Assembly: GCA_949287905.1 (NCBI GenBank)
Contig: CASEHX010000013.1
Coordinates: 62,001-126,000, forward strand
Direction of reading: 5' to 3'
DNA length: 64,000 nt
Source: an uncultured Olsenella sp.
GTDB taxonomy: Bacteria > Actinomycetota > Coriobacteriia > Coriobacteriales > Atopobiaceae
Made by a program: the position numbers and the translations under genes. Shown piece by piece: positions 54,298 through 63,045 of this stretch (its first letter is position 1; every line of letters starts with the position of its first letter). The notes beneath the pieces are model-generated. The model was not told the DNA's origin. It worked only from the letters and a program-made list of their open reading frames with translations, and searched no databases.

Positions 54298-55209
54298 ATG
54301 AATCCCGTAGAGCTCGTCAAGGCGGCGGTCTTTGGCATTGTTGAGGGCATCACCGAGTGGCTGCCCATCTCCTCGACCGGCCACATGCTGCTGCTGGAAC
54401 AATTCGTGAGCATGGACGTGTCCGAGGACTTCTGGAACATGTTCCTCGTGGTCATCCAGCTCGGCGCCATTCTCGCCGTGTGCGTCATCTTCTTCCACCA
54501 GCTCAATCCCTTCTCGCCCAAGAAGAGCGCGGACGAGAAGCGCGGTACGTGGTCGCTCTGGGGCAAGACGATCGTGGCCTGCATGCCGGCGGCCGTGATC
54601 GGGATCCCCATCGACGACTGGATGGAGGAGAACCTCGGGAGCCCGTTCGTGATCGCTGCGGCCCTCATCGTCTACGGCATCGCGTTCATCGTCATCGAGA
54701 CCGTGCGCGGGCGTCGCGCCCGTGCCCTCGTCGAGTCCGCGCCGCGCCACCTCGCGGCACCTGCCTCGCTCTCGACCTCTGAGCTCGCGGACGCGGACGC
54801 CCGGGTGAAGACCCTCGACGAGCTGGACTGGAAGACCGCCATGGGCATCGGCCTCTTCCAGGTGCTCTCGATCGTCCCCGGCACCTCGCGCTCCGGCTCC
54901 ACGATCATCGGCGGCCTGCTCCTCGGCTGCTCCCGCACCGTTGCCGCGGAGTTCACGTTCTTCCTCGCCATCCCCGTGATGGTCGGCGCGAGCGCGCTGC
55001 GCCTCGTCAAGTACTTCCTCGCTGGCAACATGTTCAGCGGTACCGAGGCGGCCGTGCTCGCCACGGGCTGCGTCGTTGCCTTCGTCGTCTCGCTCGCCGC
55101 CATCCGATTCCTGATGTCCTTCGTGCGTCGTCACGACTTCAAGCCGTTCGGCTGGTACCGCATCGTGCTGGGCGTTGCCGTGATCGCCTGGTTCGCCCTG
55201 GTCGCCTAG
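54298..55209 (+). CDS. uppP: Undecaprenyl-diphosphatase
   Basis: A 303-residue BacA/UppP membrane phosphatase recycling the C55 lipid carrier. The catalytic motifs are GIVEGITEWLPISSTGHM near residue 15 and GLFQVLSIVPGTSRSGSTI near 190. Eight helices are predicted. A 45-residue charged loop near 130-170 is longer than usual. The start follows GAGGGAA; the upstream frame beginning at 54265 lacks a site. The D-Ala-D-Ala carboxypeptidase follows after 9 bases, making a cell-wall operon. Confidence 0.95.
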   Translation: MNPVELVKAAVFGIVEGITEWLPISSTGHMLLLEQFVSMDVSEDFWNMFLVVIQLGAILAVCVIFFHQLNPFSPKKSADEKRGTWSLWGKTIVACMPAAVIGIPIDDWMEENLGSPFVIAAALIVYGIAFIVIETVRGRRARALVESAPRHLAAPASLSTSELADADARVKTLDELDWKTAMGIGLFQVLSIVPGTSRSGSTIIGGLLLGCSRTVAAEFTFFLAIPVMVGASALRLVKYFLAGNMFSGTEAAVLATGCVVAFVVSLAAIRFLMSFVRRHDFKPFGWYRIVLGVAVIAWFALVA

Positions 55210-55218
55210 GAGGTTCCC

Positions 55219-56682
55219 GTGAGATCCGCTCTGCGTCCGCGCCTGGCGCCCCTCGCCTTCGTCCTCGCGCTCGTCGTCGCCCTGTGCGCGGCGCCGGCAC
55301 ATGCCTGGGCAGCCGAGACGTCCTACTCCGCCGAGCAGCCGCCCTCGCTCGCCTCGACGCGCGCCCTGCTCGTTGAGGAGGAGACGAACACGGTCCTCTA
55401 CGACAAGGGGTCGACCGAGCGCTGCTACCCCGCGTCGCTCACGAAGATCATGACCGCGATCGTGGTGCTCGACAACACCGAGCTCGACGAGGAGGTCACC
55501 GTCGAGGAGGGGGACTTCGACGAGGTCACGCCGGAGAGCTCCGTCGCCGGCCTCAAGGCGGGGGAGACGCTCACCGTGCGCGACCTTCTCGCCTGTCTGC
55601 TGCTGCCCTCCGGAAACGACGCCTCCTACGTGCTGGCCCGCTACGTGGGCGGGGGAGACTGGCACGCCTTCGTGGACCTGATGAACGAGCGTGCGGCCGA
55701 GCTCGGCTGCAACGACACCCACTTCGTGAACCCCTGCGGCCTGCACGAGGACGACCACTACACCACGGCGCGCGACCTCGTGACCATGTTCGAGGCGGCG
55801 CTCGAGTACCCCGTCTTCGAGGAGATCGCGAGCTGCGCGACGTGGGACCTCCCCGCCACGAACGAGAACCCGGCGCGGACGCTCGAGAACACCGACCTGC
55901 TCCTCGACCCCGAGAGCCCCGTCTACATGGACGGCATCATCGGCGCGAGCAAGACGGGCTCGACCCTCGAGGGCGGGAAGTGCCTGATCGCCGAGGCGCG
56001 CCAGGGCGACAGGACCCTGGTCTGCGTGGTCCTCGGCGCCCCCATGTCGGGTGACTCCAAGGGCATCACCTCCAACTTCCACGATACGAAGGCGCTCGTG
56101 GAGTGGGGCTTTGGCGCCTGGCAGACCGGCGAGGTCGTGAGCCCGGGCGACCCGCTGCTGTCTGTCGACGTTGAGTTCTCGAGCGACGGCGACGAGGTCG
56201 GCATCGAGGCAACGTCCGCCATCGTGGCAACGGTCCCGGCCGACCTCACGCTCGACGACCTGACGATCACCCCCACCTGGAGCGAGACCCTCCGTGCCCC
56301 GCTCACCGAGGGATCGACGGTCGGCGAGGTCACGGTCGCCCTCGACGACCAGCAGCTGGGGACCGTGAGCGTGGCACCCGCCCGCTCCGTGGGACTCTCC
56401 ATCCCCGACTTTGTGATCTGGTGGATCACCTCGGACATCTCGCATGCGCTGATCGTGGCGGCGGTCGTGGTCGCCCTGTTCGCCGTGATCGGGATCATCT
56501 GCGGCGTCAGCGCGAAGAAGCGCCGTCTCCGCGAGCAGCGCCTCAGGGTGAGCTCCGGGCGCTCGTACGGCGTCTCGCCCGACGTCGCGGGTGCCAGGAG
56601 GTCGACCTACGGCCATGGTGCCCCCGCGTCCGGCAAGAGGGCGGCCGCGCCCAAGGGCAGCGGGCGTCACATGCGCCAGTAG
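55219..56682 (+). CDS. D-alanyl-D-alanine carboxypeptidase
   Basis: A 487-residue penicillin-binding protein of the DacA type. Signal peptide in the first 32 residues. The catalytic triad motifs are SLTKIM (SXXK near 74), SGND (near 133) and SKTGSTLEGG (KTG near 251). A C-terminal domain precedes a transmembrane helix (LIVAAVVVALFAVIGIICGV) and a basic tail rich in Arg/Ser. It trims peptidoglycan stem peptides. GTG start behind GGAGG, co-transcribed with uppP. Confidence 0.93.
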   Translation: MRSALRPRLAPLAFVLALVVALCAAPAHAWAAETSYSAEQPPSLASTRALLVEEETNTVLYDKGSTERCYPASLTKIMTAIVVLDNTELDEEVTVEEGDFDEVTPESSVAGLKAGETLTVRDLLACLLLPSGNDASYVLARYVGGGDWHAFVDLMNERAAELGCNDTHFVNPCGLHEDDHYTTARDLVTMFEAALEYPVFEEIASCATWDLPATNENPARTLENTDLLLDPESPVYMDGIIGASKTGSTLEGGKCLIAEARQGDRTLVCVVLGAPMSGDSKGITSNFHDTKALVEWGFGAWQTGEVVSPGDPLLSVDVEFSSDGDEVGIEATSAIVATVPADLTLDDLTITPTWSETLRAPLTEGSTVGEVTVALDDQQLGTVSVAPARSVGLSIPDFVIWWITSDISHALIVAAVVVALFAVIGIICGVSAKKRRLREQRLRVSSGRSYGVSPDVAGARRSTYGHGAPASGKRAAAPKGSGRHMRQ

Positions 56683-56721
56683 CGGGCAAAGCGGGCAAGT
56701 AGCGGGCTCCGAGGGAAAAAG

Positions 56722-57168
56722 ATGACGCGCATCCTGTTTGTCTGCCACGGCAACATCTGCCGCTCCACGATGGCGCAGTTCGTGATGGAGGAGCTCGTGC
56801 GGCGCGCGGGCCGCGAGGACGAGTTCCTTGTTGACTCCGCGGCGACGAGCTCCGAGGAGCTGGGCAACCCGCCGCACCGCGGCACCGTTGCCAAGCTGCG
56901 GGCGGAGGGCGTTCCGGTGGGCAGCCACCGAGCCCGTCGCGTGCGGCGCGACGAGTACGGGGACTGGGACCACATCGTGTACATGGACGCGGAGAACGCG
57001 TGGGGGCTGGGCAGGATTTTCGGGGCGGACCCGGAGGGCAAGGTGAGCCGCCTGCTCGACTGGACCTCCCGCCCCGGCGACGTGGCCGACCCCTGGTACA
57101 CCGGCGACTTTGACGCCACGTATCGCGACGTCCTGGAGGGCTGCGAGGCGCTGCTGGCGGCGCTGTAG
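56722..57168 (+). CDS. Low-molecular-weight protein-tyrosine phosphatase
   Basis: A 148-residue LMW-PTP. The CX5R loop is FVCHGNICRSTMAQF at residues 6-20; the general-acid aspartate is in VADPWYTGDFDATYRDV. It dephosphorylates phosphotyrosine, often in capsule or stress control. It begins 39 bases after the carboxypeptidase stop, behind CGAGGGA. Confidence 0.94.
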   Translation: MTRILFVCHGNICRSTMAQFVMEELVRRAGREDEFLVDSAATSSEELGNPPHRGTVAKLRAEGVPVGSHRARRVRRDEYGDWDHIVYMDAENAWGLGRIFGADPEGKVSRLLDWTSRPGDVADPWYTGDFDATYRDVLEGCEALLAAL

Positions 57169-57268
57169 GTCGGGCGACGGTGCGCGGCCGGCATTTTGGC
57201 GCCTTGGATGCCTGAAATATCGGCTGCGCACGGTCCGGCCATCTAGGGCGAGCAGAGGAGGGGCAAAG

Positions 57269-58279
57269 ATGGGCATGAAAGGCGTCTCACGGCTGCGCGG
57301 CCTGGCTGCCGCGGCTCTTGTCCCCAAGGTGCTGCCGGCGGTCCTGGGCCACCAGCCCGACGCGGGCCACGAGGAGCTGGGCCCGTACCTGGGCGGCGGG
57401 GGAGACATGCGCGTGCGCGAGATGTCCCCCGGCGTGAGCGCCCACGAGGGCGAGGTCCTGGAGTGGGACCGCGCCGAGGAGGCGGGGCGCACCTGGCGAT
57501 GGCTGCAGGGCCAGACGCAGGGCTTCGAGCGCGTGGGGGTTGCCTCGGACGACGGCGTGCGCCTCGTGGGGCACGTCCTCGCGTGCCGCCCGGACTCGCC
57601 GCGCTGGCTCGTCTTTGTCCACGGCTACCACGACAACTGGCGCACCGGCCTCACCTACGCGCGCCGCTATGCGGAGGCGGGGTTCAACCTGCTCTTCGTG
57701 GACCTGCGCGCGCACGGAGAGAGCGGGGGAGACTGGGTGGGCGCCGGCTGGCTCGACCGTCGCGACCTCGTGGCGTGGTGCCGCTGGGTGGTTTCCCGGG
57801 CGGGGGAGGGCGCTCGCATCGCACTCGCCGGCATCTCGATGGGTGCCGCGTCCTGCCTCATGGCCTGCGGCGAGAAGGACCTGCCGCAGCAGGTGGCTGC
57901 CTGCGTGGCGGACTCGGGCTACACGGACTTCTGGCGCACGGCGGAAAACGTCGTGGAGACGGGCTCGCTTGGCACGCCGCCGGCCTCGGCACATCCGCTT
58001 CTGGACGTGGCGCGGCGCCGGCTCATGAGGGAGCGCGGCGGCTACGACATCAGGCTCGCGCGGCCGGTGGACGCCTTGGCACGCACGAGGGTGCCGGTCC
58101 TGCTCGTCCACGGCGAGGCGGATCGTGTTGTGCCCGTGGGCATGGCGCATGAGCTTGCAGCGGCGGGTGGCGGGCACCAGCTTGAGGTCTTTCCCGGTGC
58201 CGGTCACTGCTGCGCCGTCTTTGCCGACCCGGGTCGCTACTGGGGCTGCGTGCTTGGGTTCCTTAGGAGATGGATGTAG
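57269..58279 (+). CDS. Alpha/beta hydrolase
   Basis: A 336-residue serine hydrolase. The oxyanion region is FVHGYHDNWRTG near 113, the nucleophile elbow ALAGISMGAASCLMA near 190, the acid LLVHGEADRVVP near 280, and the final histidine FPGAGHCCAV near 310. A hydrophobic alanine-rich start may anchor it. It resembles the YqkD/CE-type hydrolases; the substrate is unknown. The start at 57269 follows AGAGGAGGGG; a frame from 57110 overlaps the phosphatase and is not used. Confidence 0.9.
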   Translation: MGMKGVSRLRGLAAAALVPKVLPAVLGHQPDAGHEELGPYLGGGGDMRVREMSPGVSAHEGEVLEWDRAEEAGRTWRWLQGQTQGFERVGVASDDGVRLVGHVLACRPDSPRWLVFVHGYHDNWRTGLTYARRYAEAGFNLLFVDLRAHGESGGDWVGAGWLDRRDLVAWCRWVVSRAGEGARIALAGISMGAASCLMACGEKDLPQQVAACVADSGYTDFWRTAENVVETGSLGTPPASAHPLLDVARRRLMRERGGYDIRLARPVDALARTRVPVLLVHGEADRVVPVGMAHELAAAGGGHQLEVFPGAGHCCAVFADPGRYWGCVLGFLRRWM

Positions 58280-58372
58280 GGGGTCTGTTTTCCGCTAGCC
58301 GAGCCGGGCGCGGGCCCCGCGGAATGACCTCCGGGTCTGAGCCGTTTTGTCTCCGTTTGGGTTCATACTGCT

Positions 58373-58386
58373 CTCAGTTAACTGAG
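58373..58386 (+). promoter_or_regulatory. Perfect 14-bp palindrome before the SIR2-STAND gene
   Basis: CTCAGTTAACTGAG is an exact palindrome 17 bases before the ATG at 58404, just after a CATACT box (58363). It would lie near the transcription start, a typical operator position. No regulator gene is adjacent. Confidence 0.45.
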
Positions 58387-58403
58387 TGTGAGCGGGGGCG
58401 GAT

Positions 58404-61400
58404 ATGGGTGTCGTGACTATCAAGCAGCTGCGCGGAGAGACGTACACGGGCGGTGATTCCGTCGTCGAGGCGATGTACGAGGACAACCGCGCCTTCTTGG
58501 GCGAGGTCCTCGAGTTCGCGCGGCGACAGTTGCTCGTCCCCTTCGTCGGCGCGGGGTTCTCCCAGTTCCACTACAGGGGGTGGGGCTCGCTGCTCAGGGG
58601 GATGGCGGGCCGATACCCCGACTGCCAGGAGAAGCTCGAGAAGCTTCTCGAGAAGGGCGAATACGAGGACGCGGCGTCGCTCTTGCAGGAGGAGATGGGC
58701 GCGAGGGGCCGCGGCAGGCGCGACGTCTTCCTCAGGGCCATCGACGGGGAGTTCGGCAAGGGGACGGTGGAGGACGCCTTCGCGGAGATGTCGGCGGAGC
58801 GCCGCGGCATCCCGAGGGTCTTCCGCGGACCCATACTCACGACCAACTACGACCTGCTCATCGAGCGCGCCTACCGCGAGGCGGGCGAGGACATCGAGGT
58901 CGCCTACCCGCACGTCGACTACCACCACTCCTTCGTCGAGCGCCTCCTCCGCTCGACGAAGCCCTCGCTCTTCAAGCTCCACGGGGACGTGAAGGACCCC
59001 GACAAGATTGTCATCACCCGCGAGGACTACGACGAGGCCTACGGGGCCGACGACGGGGGGAGCGAGCTCACGAGGTTCATGGGGAGCGTCTTCGAGGGGC
59101 ATGGTGCCGTGCTCTTCCTGGGCTGCTCCCTCGGGAGCGACCGCACGATGGACGTGCTCGACCGGAGCGCGGACGACCACGTCTACTACGCCCTCGTCGG
59201 GCTGCCGGAGGGCACCGAGAAGGTGAGCGACCCCTTCTCGCCCAACCTCGTCTTGGGCGGAAAGCTCGAGCCGGGGTACCGTGCAATGAGCCGGCGCCTC
59301 GCCGGCATGAACGTCCGCCCGATCTGGTACCCCCACGGTCAGCACGAGGCGCTCGACGCGCTGCTGGGCTGGCTCGAGGGGGAGCTCGACCCCGCTCCGG
59401 CAGTGGCCACCGCAGGCCCCGCTCCGGCAGTGGCCATCTCAGGTCCCGCTCCGAAAGCGGTCGCAGCGGACCCCACCCCGACAGCGGTCGCCGCGAGCAC
59501 CGCCCCGACGGCGGTTCCCGTGGCCCCCGCCCCGATTCCTGCGTCGACCTACGGGTCTCCCATAGGTCGCGAGAGGGAGATTAACAAAGTCGTCGGGTCC
59601 CTCTCCGGAGAGCCCTCGATTACCCTGGTCACCGGCCTCGGCGGCATCGGCAAGACCGAAGTCTGCCGCGAGGCCCTGAGGAGGCTCCGGCGCAGGGGCC
59701 GCAACGTCGTCTACGCCGAGACCGCGGACAGGGAGTCCGCCTGGGCGCAGTGCGACGCCGTCGCAGACGCCCTCGGGGTCCCGAGGATGGAGCAGCGAGA
59801 GGGGGTCGGGGTCAAGGACTACGCCCGCTACCTCACGGACAAGCTCTCTTCTCTGGAGCGGCCCGTCGTCTACCTCGACAACTGGGAGGACGCCTGGGTC
59901 GCCTCCGACGAGGAGGGGAGAAGGGAGCTCGTCGCCCTGCTCCAGGCGCTCCGTGACGAGGGCTCGTCCGTCCTCGCCTCGAGCAGGGAGACGGCGGCGG
60001 ACTACGAAACGGGAGTCAGAACCATCGGAGTCCACGAACTCGGGAGGAAGCCGTCTGTCGATCTTTTCCGTAAGGTTCTCGAAGCAAAGGAGGGCAGGCC
60101 TGTCCCATCGGGCCCCGAGTTCGAGAAGCTGATCGGCAAGCTCGAGGGCCACCCCCTCGCAATCGTGCTCACCGCTACGCTCGCGGCGAGCTCCCCCTCC
60201 TGGGGTGACGTCCTGAGCCGCTGGGCCGTGGCCTCCCAGCACGCTGAGAACCCCCGGCACGACAGCCTCGAGACCGCGCTCCGCCTGTCCTGGGAGGCGG
60301 TCGCCGACGCTCCGCTCGCCCGCGATTTGTGGGGCGTCATGGCGCTCACGCCCGGCGATCTGCCGCGGGCGGAGCTCGACGAGCTCGCCGACCTCTCGGG
60401 GACCGATTCTCGCGACTGGGTGGACGCCTACGCGCGCCTGAGGGATGCGAGCCTCATGTCCACCTCGGGGGACGGCTCCCTGTCGATGCTGCGTCCCGTG
60501 CGCGAGGCGTTCTTCAGTCTCGCGGACGGTGGCCTTGTCGACCGTCGTCTTATCCTACTGACGTGGAGGCTCGTCGGGATCATCGAGGCCGACGACAGCG
60601 GCTCCGGCGTCCCTGGCACCGGTGACGCCCACGACCTCGCCCTCGCCTCCCTCCCACGTGCCCTCTTCCTCCTCGGCCGCTCGCTCGGCCTCCGCGGCCT
60701 GGGGGCGGGCGCGCCCGCGCTCGCGTGGGCTCTTGCCAATCACTACCAATTCGACTGGGAGGCGTCCCGGCCCGTTCTCGACGCGCTGCTCCACGCCGCA
60801 AGGGAGGCGGGGGACGATGACCTCGCCGCCCTCGCCGCGCGGGTGTCAGCGGGATGTGCGATAGAGCAGGGCAGGCTCGGAGACGCCGGCCCCCTGCTCG
60901 AGGAGGCCGAGAGGCTCCACCGCGAGGCCGGGAACGGCCTCGGTACGGCCAACGACCTTCTGGTCCACGCCGAGCTCGCCATGCGCCTGGGCAGGCTCGG
61001 AGACGCCGGCCCCCTGCTCGAGGAGGCCGAGAGGCTCCACCGCGAGGCCGGGGACGGCCTCGGTACGGCCAACGACCTTCTGTTCCACGCCCAGCTCGCC
61101 GTGCGCCTGGGCGACCTCGGTGGGGCGGGGAGGCTCCTCGAGGAGGCCGAGCGCCTCCATCGCAGGGTCGGAGACGACCTAGGGATGGCGGACGACTTTC
61201 AGGTCCGTGCCGAGCTCGCCATGCGCCAGGACAGGATCGACGAAGCAGAATCCCTGCTCGAGGAGGCCGAGAGGATCCACCGCGAGGCCGGGAGCGCCCT
61301 CGGTACGGCCAACGACCTGAAGAACCGCGCCCAACTTCTGGCTCTCCAGGGAGACTACTACCGCGCCCTGTCGGAGCTCACCAGGGCCGAGGAGCTATAC

Positions 61401-61481
61401 GAGGGGATGGGTGACGAATACAGCATCGGTCTCGCCCATGAGCTCCGCGATCAAATTGAACAGGAAATTACCGGAGAGTAA
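58404..61481 (+). CDS. SIR2-STAND-TPR antiphage-type protein
   Basis: A 1025-residue multidomain protein. Residues about 35-320 are a SIR2-like domain: LVPFVGAGFSQFHY, then ILTTNYDLLIERAY with the catalytic-type Asn near 148, and FKLHGDV with His near 193. A Pro/Ala/Val/Thr-rich linker (about 330-385) follows. A STAND NTPase (about 385-700) has Walker A TGLGGIGKTEV near 411 and Walker B RPVVYLDNWEDAW. The C-terminal third contains at least five TPR-like 40-residue repeats, e.g. GPLLEEAERLHREAG. Proteins with this layout sense phage products through the repeats, then the SIR2 domain destroys NAD+ and stops the infected cell. No toxin partner or other defence gene is adjacent. GGGGGCGG lies before the ATG. 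Confidence 0.88.
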   Translation: MGVVTIKQLRGETYTGGDSVVEAMYEDNRAFLGEVLEFARRQLLVPFVGAGFSQFHYRGWGSLLRGMAGRYPDCQEKLEKLLEKGEYEDAASLLQEEMGARGRGRRDVFLRAIDGEFGKGTVEDAFAEMSAERRGIPRVFRGPILTTNYDLLIERAYREAGEDIEVAYPHVDYHHSFVERLLRSTKPSLFKLHGDVKDPDKIVITREDYDEAYGADDGGSELTRFMGSVFEGHGAVLFLGCSLGSDRTMDVLDRSADDHVYYALVGLPEGTEKVSDPFSPNLVLGGKLEPGYRAMSRRLAGMNVRPIWYPHGQHEALDALLGWLEGELDPAPAVATAGPAPAVAISGPAPKAVAADPTPTAVAASTAPTAVPVAPAPIPASTYGSPIGREREINKVVGSLSGEPSITLVTGLGGIGKTEVCREALRRLRRRGRNVVYAETADRESAWAQCDAVADALGVPRMEQREGVGVKDYARYLTDKLSSLERPVVYLDNWEDAWVASDEEGRRELVALLQALRDEGSSVLASSRETAADYETGVRTIGVHELGRKPSVDLFRKVLEAKEGRPVPSGPEFEKLIGKLEGHPLAIVLTATLAASSPSWGDVLSRWAVASQHAENPRHDSLETALRLSWEAVADAPLARDLWGVMALTPGDLPRAELDELADLSGTDSRDWVDAYARLRDASLMSTSGDGSLSMLRPVREAFFSLADGGLVDRRLILLTWRLVGIIEADDSGSGVPGTGDAHDLALASLPRALFLLGRSLGLRGLGAGAPALAWALANHYQFDWEASRPVLDALLHAAREAGDDDLAALAARVSAGCAIEQGRLGDAGPLLEEAERLHREAGNGLGTANDLLVHAELAMRLGRLGDAGPLLEEAERLHREAGDGLGTANDLLFHAQLAVRLGDLGGAGRLLEEAERLHRRVGDDLGMADDFQVRAELAMRQDRIDEAESLLEEAERIHREAGSALGTANDLKNRAQLLALQGDYYRALSELTRAEELYEGMGDEYSIGLAHELRDQIEQEITGE

Positions 61482-61498
61482 CGCCATCCTTCGCCCCG

Positions 61499-62644
61499 CT
61501 ACCCCAGCGCCACCGCCAGCCCCACGAGCGCCACGAGAAAAGCCACGTTCACGACCGTGAACCGCAGTAGGTACGCGCCCGCGGTGCCCGCGCCCTCGGC
61601 GACGACCTGCTTGTAGGAGATGAGGCTCGCCATCGAGGCGATGAGCGTGCCCAGCCCGCCGATGTTGGTGCCCACGATGAGGGCGGGCCAGGCGGAGCTG
61701 AAGCCGGAGAGCAGCAGCGCCGCGGGCACGTTGGAGACCACCTGGCTCGCGGCCACGGAGGCGATCAGCTCGTTCCCGGAGACCACCGACGAGAGCAGGC
61801 CGTCCACGGCCCCCACGCGCCCGACGTTGCCCACAAAGACGAAGAACGCCACGAAGGTGAGCAGCAGGCCGTAGTCCACCTCGCGCAGGACCCTCCGGTC
61901 CGCTGCCAGTGCCACAACAACCACCACGGCGAGAAGCACCGGCACGCTCAGCACCCGTGCGACGGCGAGCAGGCTCAGCGCAAAGAGCGCCGCCCACGGC
62001 GCCACGGAGCGCTTGCGCACGCGCTCGGACTCGAGCTCGCCCGCGGCGGGCAGCGTTCGCTCGTCCTCAGCCTTCACGGGCAGGCCGTGCCGACGCGCTC
62101 CGTAGGCGAGGACGCACGCCACCAGCAGCACGGCCGAGACCAGCGCGTAGGGCAGCATGAGCCCCACGAACTCCAGGACGCCCATCCCGGAGACCGAGTA
62201 CAGGTAAAGGTTCTGCGGGTTGCCGATGGGCGTAAGCATGCTGCCCAGGTTGGCCGCCACCGTCATCATGACCACGGTGAAGACCGAGGCGTCGGCGATC
62301 CCCAGCATGCGCAGGACGAGAAGGGCAAACGGCACAAAGGCGATGAGCGAGACGTCGTTGGTGACGAGCATGCTCGCCACGAAGGGGAGCAGCACGAGTC
62401 CCATCACCACGCCCGTCCCCGAGTGCAGGCGTGCAACGAGTGCCCGGCCCGCCGCACGGAAGACGCCGGCGCGCGAGAGCCCCGCCATCGTGGCCATGAG
62501 GCAGAAGAGCAGCCCGAGCGTGCGAAAGTCCACGTACTCGAGGTAGCCGGCGTCGGGCGGCACGAGTGCGCACGACGCCACGGCAAGCACGGTGGCGACG
62601 ACGAGGACGGGGTCCCTCCGGACGAGGTTCAGGGCCTGTGACAT
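61499..62644 (-). CDS. ArsB/NhaD/CitT-type anion permease
   Basis: A 381-residue ion transporter superfamily permease with about eleven helices. The two hairpin loops with the family motifs are FVASMLVTNDVSLIAFVPFA near 90 and SQVVSNVPAALLLSGF near 320, and NLGSMLTPIGNPQNLYLY is also conserved. Members carry dicarboxylates, arsenite or Na+/H+; the precise substrate is not clear. The start at 62644 follows GAAGGAG; an ATG at 62701 would add 19 residues without a site. Confidence 0.85.
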   Translation of the reverse strand: MSQALNLVRRDPVLVVATVLAVASCALVPPDAGYLEYVDFRTLGLLFCLMATMAGLSRAGVFRAAGRALVARLHSGTGVVMGLVLLPFVASMLVTNDVSLIAFVPFALLVLRMLGIADASVFTVVMMTVAANLGSMLTPIGNPQNLYLYSVSGMGVLEFVGLMLPYALVSAVLLVACVLAYGARRHGLPVKAEDERTLPAAGELESERVRKRSVAPWAALFALSLLAVARVLSVPVLLAVVVVVALAADRRVLREVDYGLLLTFVAFFVFVGNVGRVGAVDGLLSSVVSGNELIASVAASQVVSNVPAALLLSGFSSAWPALIVGTNIGGLGTLIASMASLISYKQVVAEGAGTAGAYLLRFTVVNVAFLVALVGLAVALG

Positions 62645-62776
62645 GGGGCTGCGCTCCTTCTCTGAAATTGCCCGGGATAGTGTAGCCAACTTCGCGGCCA
62701 CGGGCGCTGTGTTCTTCTCGTCATCTTGTCTTGGCGCAAAAATGACAGCTGCTCATGCGATACGCCGCCGCGCCTT

Positions 62777-62926
62777 GCGCCGGAATCCTGCCGACTGCGT
62801 CGTCCGGTGCCAAAATAGCCTCTACTGCGTGCCTCGTGCGCCGGATTTGCCTCTACTGAGTGCGTGATTGCGCCGGATATGCCCCGACTGCGTACTTCCG
62901 TCACGCAGTCGGGGCATATCCGGCGC
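62777..62926. repeat. Four direct 24-mers and one inverted copy
   Basis: A 24-base word built on GCGCCGGATATGCC followed by CCGACTGCGT occurs at 62777, 62807, 62838 and 62870 (31 bases apart on average, the earlier ones diverged). The last copy is exactly complementary to 62903-62926 around a 9-base loop, making a perfect 24-pair hairpin. It occupies much of the 400-base divergent gap, so it cannot be a terminator of either neighbour. The remaining sequence shows a CTTCTCG-like site at 62716 and a possible TAAACT -10 at 62999. Confidence 0.85.
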
Positions 62927-63045
62927 ACGCCGTCGCGAGAGCACTCCGCGCACGCCCTGTGGGTTTCTCGGGGCTTGGGCATTTTGTCCGGTCTTCCGGC
63001 TAAACTCATAGGGCGAAAAAACTCAGCGAGAGGAACCCGCTCAAG

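Noticed and set aside
54277..57492. 1071-residue minus-strand frame over uppP, carboxypeptidase and phosphatase genes
   Set aside because: Covers four well-supported plus-strand genes; His/Arg/Gly-rich and without motifs.
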